From positions 310,001 to 374,000 of the forward strand of contig CANLQK010000001.1 in the NCBI GenBank assembly GCA_947493255.1: a stretch of 64,000 bases of DNA, read 5' to 3'. Made by a program: the position numbers and the translations under genes. This document shows positions 7,890 to 15,544 of the stretch, in pieces. The notes beneath the pieces were generated by a model that was given only the letters and a program-made list of their open reading frames with translations, did no database searches and had not been told where the DNA came from. The first letter of the stretch is position 1, and each line of letters opens with the position of its first letter. Source of the DNA: an uncultured Paracoccaceae bacterium. GTDB taxonomy: Bacteria > Pseudomonadota > Alphaproteobacteria > Rhodobacterales > Rhodobacteraceae.

Positions 7890-9215
7890 ATGGCACGCAG
7901 CGTGCGTTTTCGAGTTTTGGATGGAATTGCGGTCATCACGCTGGACGCGCCGCCGGTGAATGCATTGTCGACCGATTTGCGCGCCGGTCTTTGGGATGTT
8001 TTCCAACGTGTCGCATCAAACGACAAGATCAAGGCTGCTGTATTGGTCGCATCTGGCGGGATGTTTTCGGCCGGTGGTGATATTTCGGAATTTGATGGTG
8101 AGATCGGACAGCCAAGCCTGTCGCAGCTTTGTTCGCTGATAGAAGACACAAAGAAACCCGTCATTGCTGCGGCACATGGGCAGGCATTGGGCGGGGGGGC
8201 TGAGCTATTGTTGGCGGCTCATTACCGGATTGTCGCTCCAAAGACGCGGATCGGAATGCCCGAAGTGGTGTTGGGGCTGGTGCCCGGTGCTGGCGGAACA
8301 CAGCGATTGCCACGTTTGGTTGGCGTTGAATTGGCGTTGCAAATGATGTTGTCGACCAATTCGGTTGAGCCGGATGTTGGCATTAAGATCGGATTGATCG
8401 ATGCCGTTATTGATGGGGATGTAACGTCCGGGGCGATTGCCTATGCGCAGGCGGTATTGGCGCAAGGAAAAGGGCCGCGGCCAACCCGGGAAAACCGCGC
8501 GCAGTTTGCTGACGGCCGAAACTACTGGGCGAATATTGCCACTGCGCGCGCGTCGTTGAAGGGTAACCCGCAACATGCGCCAGAACGGATCGTTGATTGT
8601 GTCGAGGCGGCGGCCTTGCTTCCGTTTGAAGCTGGAATGGCGTTTGAGGCAGATGCGTTTGCGCGGTGCCGCTTGCATCCCCAATCGATTGCGTTTCGAC
8701 ATGTTTTTAAGGCGGAGCGGCGGATTGATCTGGCGTTGTTGGAACGGAATGGGCCGAAGTTTGTGCCGGTTGCCCCAATGGGTAAGGCGGCCGTGCAGCG
8801 CCTGAAAACTGCGATGAAGGTCGCGGCGGATTGGATCGTTGATGAGGGGGCGTCCGAGGCTGCTGTCGACAGTGCGATGGTTGATTACGGGTTTCGACGT
8901 GGTCCGTTTGGCACCCAGCCGGACGGGGCAGCTGACGCTGGGATCGTGCGCCGCATTCTTGGCGCGTTGGTCGCCGAAGGCGGGCTGTGTGTGGCGCAAG
9001 GGGCTGTTCAACGTCCGTCTGATATCGATGTGCTGGCCATTCACGGCATGGGTTTCCCGCGCCGTTTGGGTGGCCCGATGCGCGCCGCGCAGACAGACGG
9101 GTTATTGGCGTTGCGCAACGATATGCGCAATTGGGCTAGCGAAAGCGACATCTGGACTGTGCCTGACGTGCTCGAAGATGCGGTTAAGTTGGCAGCGGGT
9201 TTTGATGCTGTCTGA
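7890..9215 (+). CDS. Enoyl-CoA hydratase fused to a remnant 3-hydroxyacyl-CoA dehydrogenase C-terminal domain
   Basis: A 441-aa protein. Residues 1 to about 190 are a crotonase domain with the CoA/oxyanion segment (FSAGGDISEF) and both catalytic glutamates (GGGAELLLA and MPEVVLGLVPGAGG), so hydration of enoyl-CoA should work. The usual FadB/FadJ order is hydratase, NAD-binding Rossmann domain, then the dehydrogenase C-terminal domain, about 700 aa. Here no GxGxxG Rossmann motif exists. After a helical linker the text resumes in the last dehydrogenase repeat (AMVDYGFRRGPFG, then HGMGFPRRLGGPM). The reading frame is intact. It should be a hydratase whose tail serves oligomerisation or regulation. 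Confidence 0.82.
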   Translation: MARSVRFRVLDGIAVITLDAPPVNALSTDLRAGLWDVFQRVASNDKIKAAVLVASGGMFSAGGDISEFDGEIGQPSLSQLCSLIEDTKKPVIAAAHGQALGGGAELLLAAHYRIVAPKTRIGMPEVVLGLVPGAGGTQRLPRLVGVELALQMMLSTNSVEPDVGIKIGLIDAVIDGDVTSGAIAYAQAVLAQGKGPRPTRENRAQFADGRNYWANIATARASLKGNPQHAPERIVDCVEAAALLPFEAGMAFEADAFARCRLHPQSIAFRHVFKAERRIDLALLERNGPKFVPVAPMGKAAVQRLKTAMKVAADWIVDEGASEAAVDSAMVDYGFRRGPFGTQPDGAADAGIVRRILGALVAEGGLCVAQGAVQRPSDIDVLAIHGMGFPRRLGGPMRAAQTDGLLALRNDMRNWASESDIWTVPDVLEDAVKLAAGFDAV

Positions 9216-9234
9216 CTTTGACTTTGACTTTGGC

Positions 9235-9453
9235 CTACGGCGCCAAAATTACACCGACGACGACACACATTAAGCCCAAGACGGACAATAGAAATGCTCC
9301 GAGGTTTAAGGGCATTGCGGCCTGGATGCGGGCCTTGAGTTCTGCGTCGTCTTTGGCCGTCGTTTTGGCGCGGCGCACCTTAACCACACTGAGGATAATT
9401 CCAGCGATCCCAACAAGTGAAATCGCGGCGCCAATCCAAATCAACAGTTCCAT
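9235..9453 (-). CDS. Small two-helix membrane protein, unknown
   Basis: A 72-aa protein with two hydrophobic segments (LLIWIGAAISLVGIAGIILSVV at 3-24 and LGAFLLSVLGLMCVVVGVIL at 51-70), joined by a charged loop (KVRRAKTTAKDDAELKARI). It lies convergent to the hydratase gene, 19 nt away, and divergent from gapR. I do not recognise a family. The hairpin-like topology is typical of conserved roseobacter small membrane proteins. The start (ATG 9453) follows GGAGACACCT on the minus strand. Confidence 0.6.
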   Translation of the reverse strand: MELLIWIGAAISLVGIAGIILSVVKVRRAKTTAKDDAELKARIQAAMPLNLGAFLLSVLGLMCVVVGVILAP

Positions 9454-9569
9454 AGGTGTCTCCGTATTGCTTTAGTCCGCCTACCTTGTGCTGAGCATGC
9501 ACGCAACCGCTTGCCCAAGCGCGCGGGGGCGTTTAGGGAAGGGGCCGAGCATTCGCAAAGGGAACCAAA

Positions 9570-9827
9570 ATGTCCGACATGAGCACCGATACCAGCTACC
9601 GCGTTACAGCCGACGAACTGCGTCAGTTTATTGAACGCATTGAACGTTTGGATGCGGAAAAGAAGGACATTGCTGAACAGCAAAAAGAAGTGATGGCAGA
9701 GGCTAAAGGGCGTGGATATGACACGAAAGTCATGCGCAAGCTGATTGCCCTGCGTAAACGCGACACCAACGACATTGCCGAAGAAGAAGCGGTGTTGGAA
9801 ATGTATAAAGAAGCGTTGGGGATGTAA
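9570..9827 (+). CDS. gapR: GapR nucleoid-associated protein (DUF2312)
   Basis: An 85-aa all-helical protein matching DUF2312 along its whole length (TADELRQFIERIERLDAEKK, then EVMAEAKGRGYDTKVMRKLI and KRDTNDIAEEEAVLEMYKEAL). In Caulobacter, GapR clamps overtwisted DNA ahead of replication and transcription machinery and stimulates topoisomerases. The length is typical. It stands as a single gene with a GGGAACCAAA ribosome site and its own intergenic regions. This family is a strong alphaproteobacterial marker. Confidence 0.93.
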   Translation: MSDMSTDTSYRVTADELRQFIERIERLDAEKKDIAEQQKEVMAEAKGRGYDTKVMRKLIALRKRDTNDIAEEEAVLEMYKEALGM

Positions 9828-9846
9828 TACCCAGTTCGAAGGCCGA

Positions 9847-10707
9847 TCAGATCGTGACCGTGCCTTCGATTAAAATGTTCGTGTGACCGCCAATGCGCAT
9901 AGGCCCATTATTCGGGTCAGCGCTGTCTGGGATAACATGCACCCGCCCATGCCGGCCAATACACGTGCCTTGCGCGACGAGATACGGTTGGGTCGCACGC
10001 CCCATAGACTGCATCCAATGGGCAAGTGCCGCGTTCAGCGACCCAGTGATTGGGTCTTCAGTGAGGCCTGCCCACATTGAAAACATGCGCACTTCGTACG
10101 CGACCGGACCGGCACTGTGTGGGGCGATAAGCCCAACAGCCAACCCAGAAACCGGAGTGATTTCCGCGGCGTTCAGATCCAGCAGATCTTGCGCGCTTTG
10201 CATTTCGATTACGTGCCATTCCGGACCATTGTTCAAGACGGCATGACCGGTGATACGGGCAGGGTCGAGGTTTAGGCCTTTTGCAATCTGGTCGATCTTT
10301 GCACCATCCATAGCAGCGATCTCGGTCGGGGGGGCGATGAACGCTGGCGTGGCGCCGGTGAGGTCGATTTCAACAAGGCCAACGCCACAGTTCTGTCTGA
10401 TTAGGCCGGTTTCTTTTGGGGCGTTGCCTGCCGCCAGCCAGCAAGTTGCGGTTCCCAAGGTAGGGTGCCCAGCAAAAGGCAGTTCGCGCGAAACTGTGAA
10501 AATCCGAATGTCGTAATCCGCAGCGGGATCAGTCGGTGGACATACGAACGTGGTTTCCGCCAAATTTGTCCATTGTGCGAAGGCCTGCATCTGGTCATCG
10601 GTCAAGCCGCTTCCGTCTAGCACAACAGCCAACCCATTCCCGCCAGTTGGCGTGGTGCTGAAAACATCGCACTGCATGAACGGGCGTTTTTGCGGGCTAG
10701 GGGGCAA
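9847..10707 (-). CDS. PhzF-family epimerase/isomerase
   Basis: A 286-aa member of the PhzF/YddE family, which shares the diaminopimelate-epimerase fold. The acid/base glutamate sits in NLAETTFV (E51 from the first start), and the N-terminal signature CDVFSTTPTGGNGLAVV and second-half motif VRMFSMWAGLTEDPITGS are clear. PhzF itself isomerises a phenazine precursor; most homologues have no known substrate. The start is either TTG 10707, 11 nt inside the upstream gene's end, or ATG 10677 after its stop. The family's usual glutamate position near 45 falls between the two. It is second in an operon with the sulfotransferase-like gene. Confidence 0.85.
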   Translation of the reverse strand: MPPSPQKRPFMQCDVFSTTPTGGNGLAVVLDGSGLTDDQMQAFAQWTNLAETTFVCPPTDPAADYDIRIFTVSRELPFAGHPTLGTATCWLAAGNAPKETGLIRQNCGVGLVEIDLTGATPAFIAPPTEIAAMDGAKIDQIAKGLNLDPARITGHAVLNNGPEWHVIEMQSAQDLLDLNAAEITPVSGLAVGLIAPHSAGPVAYEVRMFSMWAGLTEDPITGSLNAALAHWMQSMGRATQPYLVAQGTCIGRHGRVHVIPDSADPNNGPMRIGGHTNILIEGTVTI

Positions 10708-11572
10708 TGAAATTCACACCTTCCATGTCTTCGATACGTTCAAGATCGCTTTCGTATGCTTGCGTTAGCTGAGCAACGGTTTCATCCGTCCAGCCGGGCA
10801 GGTCGATTTCGTCTTCGACCTCTTCCGGAATTGCATAGCGTTCTAGAAACGCGGCAATAATTCGGCGTTTCTGCTGTTCGGTTTGGGGTGGATTTGCCTT
10901 TAGGTACGCGACGAATTTCTTCATTCCTTCGGTCGTCATAATGGTGCTGAGCAAGTCAAACCCGCCTGTAATGCGCGTAAGCGGGTCGACGCCAGCCAGT
11001 TCACGGATCAATTGCGCCCAGATTAGGGGGGTATCTTCGTTACACCAAACCGTTAGGCGCGCATTGGGGAGGATCATTCGAATCCGCTGGATCAGGTCGG
11101 ACCAGTGCACGTGCATTGGATTGATATCATTCATGAAGGTCGCAAAATTCGGCAGTTTGGATTCTTTGTACAAAGCAGGAATAAAAGTTGCCGGATTTCG
11201 TAGCGCAATGAAAATTTCAAGCTCATCTTCCGGAAACAGCGCTTCCAAGCTTTTAAGTTTGAAATCTGTCTGTTCAAAGAAGATACCATTCTCAAAGACC
11301 CGGCTATGGATGCAAATAAATTGCGCGTGGCTCATGACGAGGCGATTGCATTTTTCGTCGTCCAGTATGGCATCAAGCAAGATTTCACGGGTATCGTCTG
11401 GTGGCGAGTTCCCATCCAAACGCTGGATCGTTTCCCGAATAAGACGACGGTATTTACCCGGTCCTGGTACCTTAACCCCCTGTTTGGCAAACGATTCAGC
11501 GTTCTTGAGGACTGATTTTAATAACCGGTCTTGGTCAGTGCAGTTACTGCCGATGTGATAGACGATTTGCAT
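10697..11572 (-). CDS. Sulfotransferase-like protein, function unknown
   Basis: A 291-aa protein. The start is placed at ATG 11572 (MQIVYHIGSNCTDQDRL) because upstream residues lack family-like content. The opening beta-strand plus small-residue loop (YHIGSNCTDQDRLLKSVL) sits where sulfotransferases carry the PAPS loop, and the later stretch FIALRNPATFIPALYKES resembles the 3'-phosphate-binding RxP segment. The canonical lysine of the first loop is absent, so activity is doubtful. Such proteins are common in roseobacters, sometimes near surface polysaccharide genes; here the partner is phzF. Confidence 0.5.
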   Translation of the reverse strand: MQIVYHIGSNCTDQDRLLKSVLKNAESFAKQGVKVPGPGKYRRLIRETIQRLDGNSPPDDTREILLDAILDDEKCNRLVMSHAQFICIHSRVFENGIFFEQTDFKLKSLEALFPEDELEIFIALRNPATFIPALYKESKLPNFATFMNDINPMHVHWSDLIQRIRMILPNARLTVWCNEDTPLIWAQLIRELAGVDPLTRITGGFDLLSTIMTTEGMKKFVAYLKANPPQTEQQKRRIIAAFLERYAIPEEVEDEIDLPGWTDETVAQLTQAYESDLERIEDMEGVNFIAP

Positions 11573-11713
11573 TTTTGGGCCTGTTTCGCCGTTCTTTTTC
11601 AGTCTCAGTATAGCATAGGTGTTAACGGATGTAGGTGAAACTGCATATCTTATGCAGAATGTTGTATTCTGGGTCTTGCACCCGCTCGAATCTCGCCTTA
11701 ATACGCCCGCAGT

Positions 11714-11789
11714 GCCCCTATAGCTCAGCTGGTAGAGCAACTGATTTGTAATCAGTAGGTCCGCGGTTCGAGTCCGTGTGGGGGCACCA
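11714..11789 (+). tRNA. tRNA-Thr (anticodon TGT)
   Basis: A full cloverleaf can be drawn. Acceptor stem GCCCCTA (11714-11720) pairs with TGGGGGC (11779-11785); the D arm contains AGCTCAGCTGGTAGAGC; the anticodon stem ACTGA/TCAGT encloses loop TTTGTAA with TGT at positions 34-36; the T arm contains GGTTCGAGTCC. The discriminator is A and CCA is encoded. Its 3' 46 bases form the left attachment site of the integrative element, which leaves the gene intact. Confidence 0.97.
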
Positions 11790-11790
11790 T
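11744..11790 (+). repeat. attL: 3' end of tRNA-Thr
   Basis: This 47-bp stretch, from the anticodon loop to one base past CCA, is identical to 30392-30438. Flanking bases differ on both sides (g/a upstream, a/t downstream), which fixes the repeat ends. The left copy keeps a functional tRNA gene. Confidence 0.95.
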
Positions 11791-11833
11791 AAAAATCAAT
11801 GACTTGGCTGGAAAATTGAGAAAAGTGACTAAG

Positions 11834-11855
11834 GTTTAGTCTCTTTTTAGTCTCT
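11834..11855 (+). repeat. Left 22-bp terminal repeat (candidate integrase arm site)
   Basis: Two copies of TTTAGTCTCT, 11 bp apart, with a leading G. The same 22 bp occurs at 30238-30259 in the same orientation, right in front of the integrase start. Tandem 10-11 bp motifs inside both element ends are what arm-type integrase sites look like. Here the repeat lies 44 bp from attL. Confidence 0.7.
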
Positions 11856-12122
11856 CAAATCTCGTGTTTTTGGGTGGTGTGGAATGTTCAGCTATTTGGT
11901 TGTTTTTGAACTCAGATTCGCAATCACTTCCGTCGGAACAACATCTACGCTTATTTGTTGACGGTGTTGCTCCAACGCTTTTCAAACTACTCGCTCTTAG
12001 GTTCAATTGCAGCGTGAAGGTTAGCAGAAATTTCTCGCTAGAAACTCTTTGCTGACAAAGTTGCAATTTTATGATGTGCTGAGTGTATTGAAAACAACTT
12101 TTGATATATATTGGAGGACAAC
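11856..12122. other. Intergenic region inside left end of element
   Basis: This AT-rich stretch lies between the left arm repeat and the first cargo gene. I see no coding pattern; short open frames on both strands have no recognisable content. The promoter of the gene at 12123 should lie here, but no clear -35/-10 pair stands out. Confidence 0.5.
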
Positions 12123-12566
12123 ATGGGTTGTACATATAAGGGCGAAGATTACTCGGACGGTGCAGAGATTTGCCGGAATGGATTTCTGTTTAAGTGCCGT
12201 GGAGATGGGTGGGTGAAAATTGATGATTGCCCGTGTGGTGACGAATATGACCTTTCAAGCGTTAGTGTGATTGTAAGCTACATTCGTTCTAACGAGAGTG
12301 AGGCAGCCGAGTTTAAGTCTGACCCTGACGGATACTTTCAAAAGCGACTTTCCATGGTTGGGCAACAGACACCTGAAGGGCTGCACGCGCACTATATAGA
12401 GGAAGGTAAATTTATGCCTCCTGAGGACGAGAGTATCCTGTTTGACGAACGCAATGTCTTCACATTTGGACCTAGCGGTGATGTGACATTTGAAGACGAT
12501 ACGGTCAGTCTAGCAAAAAAAGGCACTTGCTCGACGTGTGGTATATGTATCGTTATCCGTTTCTAG
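12123..12566 (+). CDS. Cys-tailed protein with NHLP-like leader segment, possible RiPP precursor
   Basis: A 147-aa protein starting at ATG 12123 behind GGAGGACAAC. Residues 1-35 form a cysteine-rich unit (CTYKGEDYSDGAEICRNG, then CRGDGWVKIDDCPCG), similar to small DUF1496-type modules. The middle (AEFKSDPDGYFQKRL, then TPEGLHAHYIEE) resembles the nitrile-hydratase-like leader peptides of RiPP precursors (LxxDPxxxLxxxG...PEGxxVxVVEE). The last residues, KKGTCSTCGICIVIRF, form a compact Cys/Thr/Ser tail that would be the core peptide. No cyclodehydratase or peptidase is adjacent; the only radical SAM enzyme is 6.6 kb away. The RiPP reading is a hypothesis and the protein may be something else. 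Confidence 0.45.
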   Translation: MGCTYKGEDYSDGAEICRNGFLFKCRGDGWVKIDDCPCGDEYDLSSVSVIVSYIRSNESEAAEFKSDPDGYFQKRLSMVGQQTPEGLHAHYIEEGKFMPPEDESILFDERNVFTFGPSGDVTFEDDTVSLAKKGTCSTCGICIVIRF

Positions 12567-12572
12567 GCTTTC

Positions 12573-12603
12573 GGATGTGGTGAGGAGACCATTCACCACA
12601 TCC
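12573..12603. terminator. Hairpin between convergent genes
   Basis: A perfect 11-bp stem (12573-12583 with 12593-12603, GGATGTGGTGA/TCACCACATCC) with a 9-nt loop lies after the stop at 12566 and overlaps the end of the convergent recombinase gene. Neither side has a clear T-run, so it may end transcription in both directions only weakly. Confidence 0.6.
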
Positions 12604-13177
12604 TGTCTGCCAGCTCCAATTCCTCACGCCCCACCGCAGTTGCGTAAATGGCAGTCGTGGCAATGCTGGCGTGACCCATCCATTTTTGCAGCATGTTGAG
12701 TTGGACGCCTGAGCGAACAGCATGGATGCCGTAGCCGTGGCGCAAGCCCTTGGGGCAAGCTTGGGCTCCGTGGATGTCAGCGTTGTTCATGACCTGCTTC
12801 ACCCAGCGGTAGGCAGTCACGCGGCTGACCTTGTGGCCGTCCACCGTCCAAATGGGTTGGCCAAGTTGTCTGGGTAGCTTGTCGAGTGCATCAATTAGCT
12901 CCTGCGGCACAGGGATTTCACGAATGTGGTGCTGGTCGCGTTTCTTGAGGGAACGGAAGGATATGAGCCGTGCTTTGGGCTGGATGGCTGAAAAACGAAG
13001 TTCCCGAGCCTCAGACAGTCGGCATCCTGTGAAGAAGAGGGTCAAGCAGAAGGCGCGGATGTCGTCGCTTTCCGCACTTAAGGCTTCAAGAAAGCGTTCG
13101 CGTTCATCCGCATTGATATACAGTCGTTCCGACTGGTTGTTGTATAGGCGCATTGTGGTGCTTTGATTGGCAAACAT
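12593..13177 (-). CDS. Small tyrosine recombinase (FimB/FimE-sized)
   Basis: A 194-aa catalytic-domain-only tyrosine recombinase. R53 (GCRLSEARELR), R146-H147 (KGLRHGYG), H169 (WMGHAS) and nucleophile Y178 (TTAIYAT) are in place; the first histidine of HxLRH is a lysine (K143). There is no N-terminal core-binding domain, as in the FimB/FimE inverting recombinases of about 200 aa. ATG 13177 follows AGAGGAT. A perfect 20-bp inverted repeat begins 39 bp upstream of the start and its mate lies 119 bp further on, ahead of an export operon. DNA inversion is the suggested activity; site-specific resolution is the alternative. Confidence 0.85.
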   Translation of the reverse strand: MFANQSTTMRLYNNQSERLYINADERERFLEALSAESDDIRAFCLTLFFTGCRLSEARELRFSAIQPKARLISFRSLKKRDQHHIREIPVPQELIDALDKLPRQLGQPIWTVDGHKVSRVTAYRWVKQVMNNADIHGAQACPKGLRHGYGIHAVRSGVQLNMLQKWMGHASIATTAIYATAVGREELELADRMW

Positions 13178-13215
13178 ATCCTCTGTAGTTGGCGAAAATC
13201 AGAGGCATTAAGGCA

Positions 13216-13374
13216 GTGAAACACTATTGGCAATTCTGTTTCACGAATTCGCAACACATTGAATTTAATACGTTTTGCGCCTTGTGAATTGAGCATATCC
13301 GAGCAAATTCCGTGCTTCAAGACCCCTAAGCCTTTGATTTTCCATATTGTACAAAATTGCCAATAGTGTTTCAC
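13216..13374. repeat. 20-bp perfect inverted repeats flanking a 119-bp segment (candidate invertible switch)
   Basis: The left arm 13216-13235 (GTGAAACACTATTGGCAATT) is the exact reverse complement of 13355-13374. A shorter direct copy, TGTTTCACGAA, occurs at 13237-13247 and overlaps the right arm at 13367-13377. The 119-bp interior is AT-rich and non-coding; I found no convincing -35/-10 pair by eye, though TATTAAAT (minus strand, 13263-13270) could be a -10. The segment lies between the divergent small recombinase and the operon starting at 13438. The arms are too far apart for a terminator. Confidence 0.75.
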
Positions 13375-13437
13375 GAAACCGCTGTGGAAAAGACTTCGAA
13401 TTGCGCCTCTCGAAACTGATTTTGGAGGTCTCAACCC

Positions 13438-13872
13438 ATGCAAAAAATACCAATTCTCACTGCTGCGCTTTCTCTATGTTTGTCCTTCGGGACAAGTGCG
13501 CAGGCCGATGTTCAATCGTATCAGGAGGGTCGAACTTACTTGGTCGGCTTTGACCTTGAACGCGGTGACTTGGGACCACGCGAGACGGGTTCTGATTACT
13601 ACTTCACCTTTTGCCAAAGGGCGGGACGAACCACGGTTCACCAAATATTTGGTCAAGATGACCCAATTCGGGTCGAACTGACCGCTATTCGTATGGGTGA
13701 CCTTTCAGGTCATAGCTTTGGTCTTGCGGGGCGCGAAGGCACTCTGGCCATCTTCGCCTCAAACCCACCGCAAGTGTTGCTGCGAATGCCGAATGAAGGC
13801 TGGGAAGCAAGACGAGTTGTCCGCTTCACACCAACGCCTGATTTGCCCCGTTTGCCCGACGCACGTTGCTAA
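13438..13872 (+). CDS. Secreted protein of unknown function
   Basis: A 144-aa protein with a clear signal peptide (MQKIPILTAALSLCLSFG, cleavage near SAQA/D) and a mature domain of about 120 residues containing two cysteines (FCQRAG and the last residue). ATG 13438 follows TTTTGGAGGTCTCAACCC. No family is recognised. It heads a three-gene operon of exported proteins (secreted, lipoprotein, membrane-anchored) and lies directly downstream of the putative invertible segment, so it could be expressed in an on/off manner. Confidence 0.7.
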   Translation: MQKIPILTAALSLCLSFGTSAQADVQSYQEGRTYLVGFDLERGDLGPRETGSDYYFTFCQRAGRTTVHQIFGQDDPIRVELTAIRMGDLSGHSFGLAGREGTLAIFASNPPQVLLRMPNEGWEARRVVRFTPTPDLPRLPDARC

Positions 13873-13901
13873 GCCCCCATTCTCTCGAAAGGTCTTAACC
13901 C

Positions 13902-14189
13902 ATGTACAAACTGTCTCTTTTCGCCGCTGTAGCTTTCTCACTCTCTGGCTGTATCCAGCCTGATGATTTAGTCTCAGCGGATGCTGCAAACGCAAGGCAA
14001 GAGCTTCGCTTGCAAGGCTACCAGCATTTGTCCTGCTCCCAGCTACGCCAGCAACATGCAGCCAATCTACCTGCCCGTGGGCCAATTGGCTTGATTTCGG
14101 TCACAGGTGGTCTCGGTCGTCAGAACCTATCCGATATTGAGGAAATGATGCGCCGCAAGGGGTGTCGTTTGCCTGAGGGGGTGAGCTGA
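13902..14189 (+). CDS. Small lipoprotein, unknown
   Basis: A 95-aa protein with a lipoprotein signal and lipobox (AFSLSGC, lipidated cysteine at 17). The mature part has two further cysteines (LSCSQL and KGCRLPEG), which could form a disulfide. ATG 13902 follows TCGAAAGGTCTTAACCC. It ends with TGATG, sharing one base with the start of the next gene. No family is recognised. Size and position resemble the small lipoproteins of envelope complexes, but nothing links it firmly to conjugation. Confidence 0.7.
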   Translation: MYKLSLFAAVAFSLSGCIQPDDLVSADAANARQELRLQGYQHLSCSQLRQQHAANLPARGPIGLISVTGGLGRQNLSDIEEMMRRKGCRLPEGVS

Positions 14190-14377
14190 TGAAGCGCCTC
14201 GCAGTCCTACTCTCGGTTCTGCCGACGCTCGCAATGGCACAGTATCAAATTCTCGAAGTCAATTCGCCTGAGCCCACTCCAGATACTTTGGCGAACAATC
14301 CCTTGATGATGCTCATCGTGGGTATCTTCATTGCGCTGGTTGTTATTATCCTCTTGCTTCTTCGCAAGAAGGGCTGA
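14189..14377 (+). CDS. Small signal-peptide plus single-helix membrane protein
   Basis: A 62-aa protein with an N-terminal signal-like segment (MKRLAVLLSVLPTLAMA), a short polar part rich in Pro and Glu, a second hydrophobic helix (PLMMLIVGIFIALVVIILLLL at about 38-58) and a basic tail (RKKG). It is translationally coupled to the lipoprotein gene by a 1-nt overlap. Its 3' end overlaps the convergent ATPase gene by 32 nt. The layout resembles tail-anchored subunits of small envelope complexes; function unknown. Confidence 0.65.
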   Translation: MKRLAVLLSVLPTLAMAQYQILEVNSPEPTPDTLANNPLMMLIVGIFIALVVIILLLLRKKG

Positions 14378-15527
14378 ATGTCGCGGCACTGAACGCTTTC
14401 GTCTGAAGGCCTTCGACCATGATTTTGGTGAAGGTGCGGTAGTTGGGAAGATTGATGAGGCTGTCAGGGTCAATGCCACCAAGCTGACGCGCTAGGAATG
14501 GCGCGTCGGTTGCCCCGACCCTGAAAATGGAAAGGTTCCCGACGTTCCCAAAGATTGCTTCGGTGATGCTCGGCTTGATGCCTGCGATGTACTGGCCTGC
14601 CAGCACCAGCCCAATGCGGTATTTGCGCAATTCGCTGAGCATGTTGGCCAAGGTCTCGGTCGTGTAGGTCGGAAATTCATCCACGTAGACGATGAAGGGT
14701 CGTCGGCGATGTTCGCTCGTGTCCTCTCGGGTCATGGCGGCATTTGCAATCATCGACAGGAGGAGACCACCCAAGACTTCGGACACGTCAGCACCTAGAC
14801 GTCCCTTTGATAAATTCACAATGATGGGTGTCCCTTCATCCATCAGTGAACGGAAACGGATGGGTTGCTTGGGTTCACACAAGGCTTTGCGCACCACTGG
14901 GTTGGATAGGAAACCGCTAAGCTTGTTCGCAATCGGAGCCACACCATCGAAGGCATTCTTGTAGTTCATCTTGGGGTATTCGTCGTACCAGAATTTTTTG
15001 ACCTCTGTGTCCGTCACCGACTGCAGAATCTCACGACGAAAAGCCTTGTCTGTGAACATCGGCACAATGTCGGACAGCGATGAGTTGGGCCGCGATAGCA
15101 AAGCAAGTATGGCATTCCGCAACAAGTGCTCCATTCGAACACCCCATGCGTCTGACCACTGCTTCTTGAAGGCGTCGATAATGCCCGAGGCGACAAGTGG
15201 GCGGTATTCTTCTGCAACGTAGGTCAGCGGGTTGTAACCGAAGGTGCAGTCAGGATTGGCTACGTCCCAGATTATTACATCTTCGCCCAGTTCTGACTTC
15301 AAACTCCCTGCCAAGTCCCCATGCGGGTCGATGAGGGAAAAGCCGTGACCGCGCTTGATGTCCTGCCTCACCAGATTGGCGATAAGGGTTGTCTTACCAG
15401 TTCCTGTCTGACCAAGGATGAGGTGGTGAAACAGCCGGTCGGCACGGAATATGCCAAAACGAACGCCTGACCTGCGACCAAGAGTTTCGCCGAGGATACT
15501 GACGGGTTGGATGAAAGGGTTTGGCAT
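14346..15527 (-). CDS. VirD4/TraD-like (HerA-type) DNA-transfer ATPase
   Basis: A 393-aa soluble P-loop ATPase. Walker A is GQTGTGKTTL (about residues 39-48), with a TraG/TraD-like segment SLIDPHGDLAG following; Walker B is FIVYVDEFPTY and the sensor segment is RIGLVLAGQY. It lacks the N-terminal transmembrane helices of true coupling proteins. It ends near NYRTFTKIMVEG, typical of the TraM-recognition/HerA-like group annotated as conjugative DNA transfer proteins. It is downstream of the serine recombinase with a 17-nt gap, so the two are probably co-transcribed. DNA pumping or mobilisation is likely, but its partner machinery is not visible here. Confidence 0.8.
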   Translation of the reverse strand: MPNPFIQPVSILGETLGRRSGVRFGIFRADRLFHHLILGQTGTGKTTLIANLVRQDIKRGHGFSLIDPHGDLAGSLKSELGEDVIIWDVANPDCTFGYNPLTYVAEEYRPLVASGIIDAFKKQWSDAWGVRMEHLLRNAILALLSRPNSSLSDIVPMFTDKAFRREILQSVTDTEVKKFWYDEYPKMNYKNAFDGVAPIANKLSGFLSNPVVRKALCEPKQPIRFRSLMDEGTPIIVNLSKGRLGADVSEVLGGLLLSMIANAAMTREDTSEHRRRPFIVYVDEFPTYTTETLANMLSELRKYRIGLVLAGQYIAGIKPSITEAIFGNVGNLSIFRVGATDAPFLARQLGGIDPDSLINLPNYRTFTKIMVEGLQTKAFSAATFSPSCEEARG

Positions 15528-15544
15528 TGCGCGATTGTCGCGCG

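Noticed and set aside
8205-9044. A 279-codon minus-strand frame inside the hydratase gene
   Set aside because: Codon mirror of a well-supported gene with recognised catalytic motifs; basic low-information protein.
10941-11558. A 205-codon plus-strand frame opposite the sulfotransferase-like gene
   Set aside because: Serine- and arginine-rich text with no family features; a shadow of the minus-strand gene, which has better start and content.
13216-13374. Treating the 20-bp inverted repeat as a transcription terminator
   Set aside because: The arms are 119 bp apart with no T-run, unlike an intrinsic terminator.
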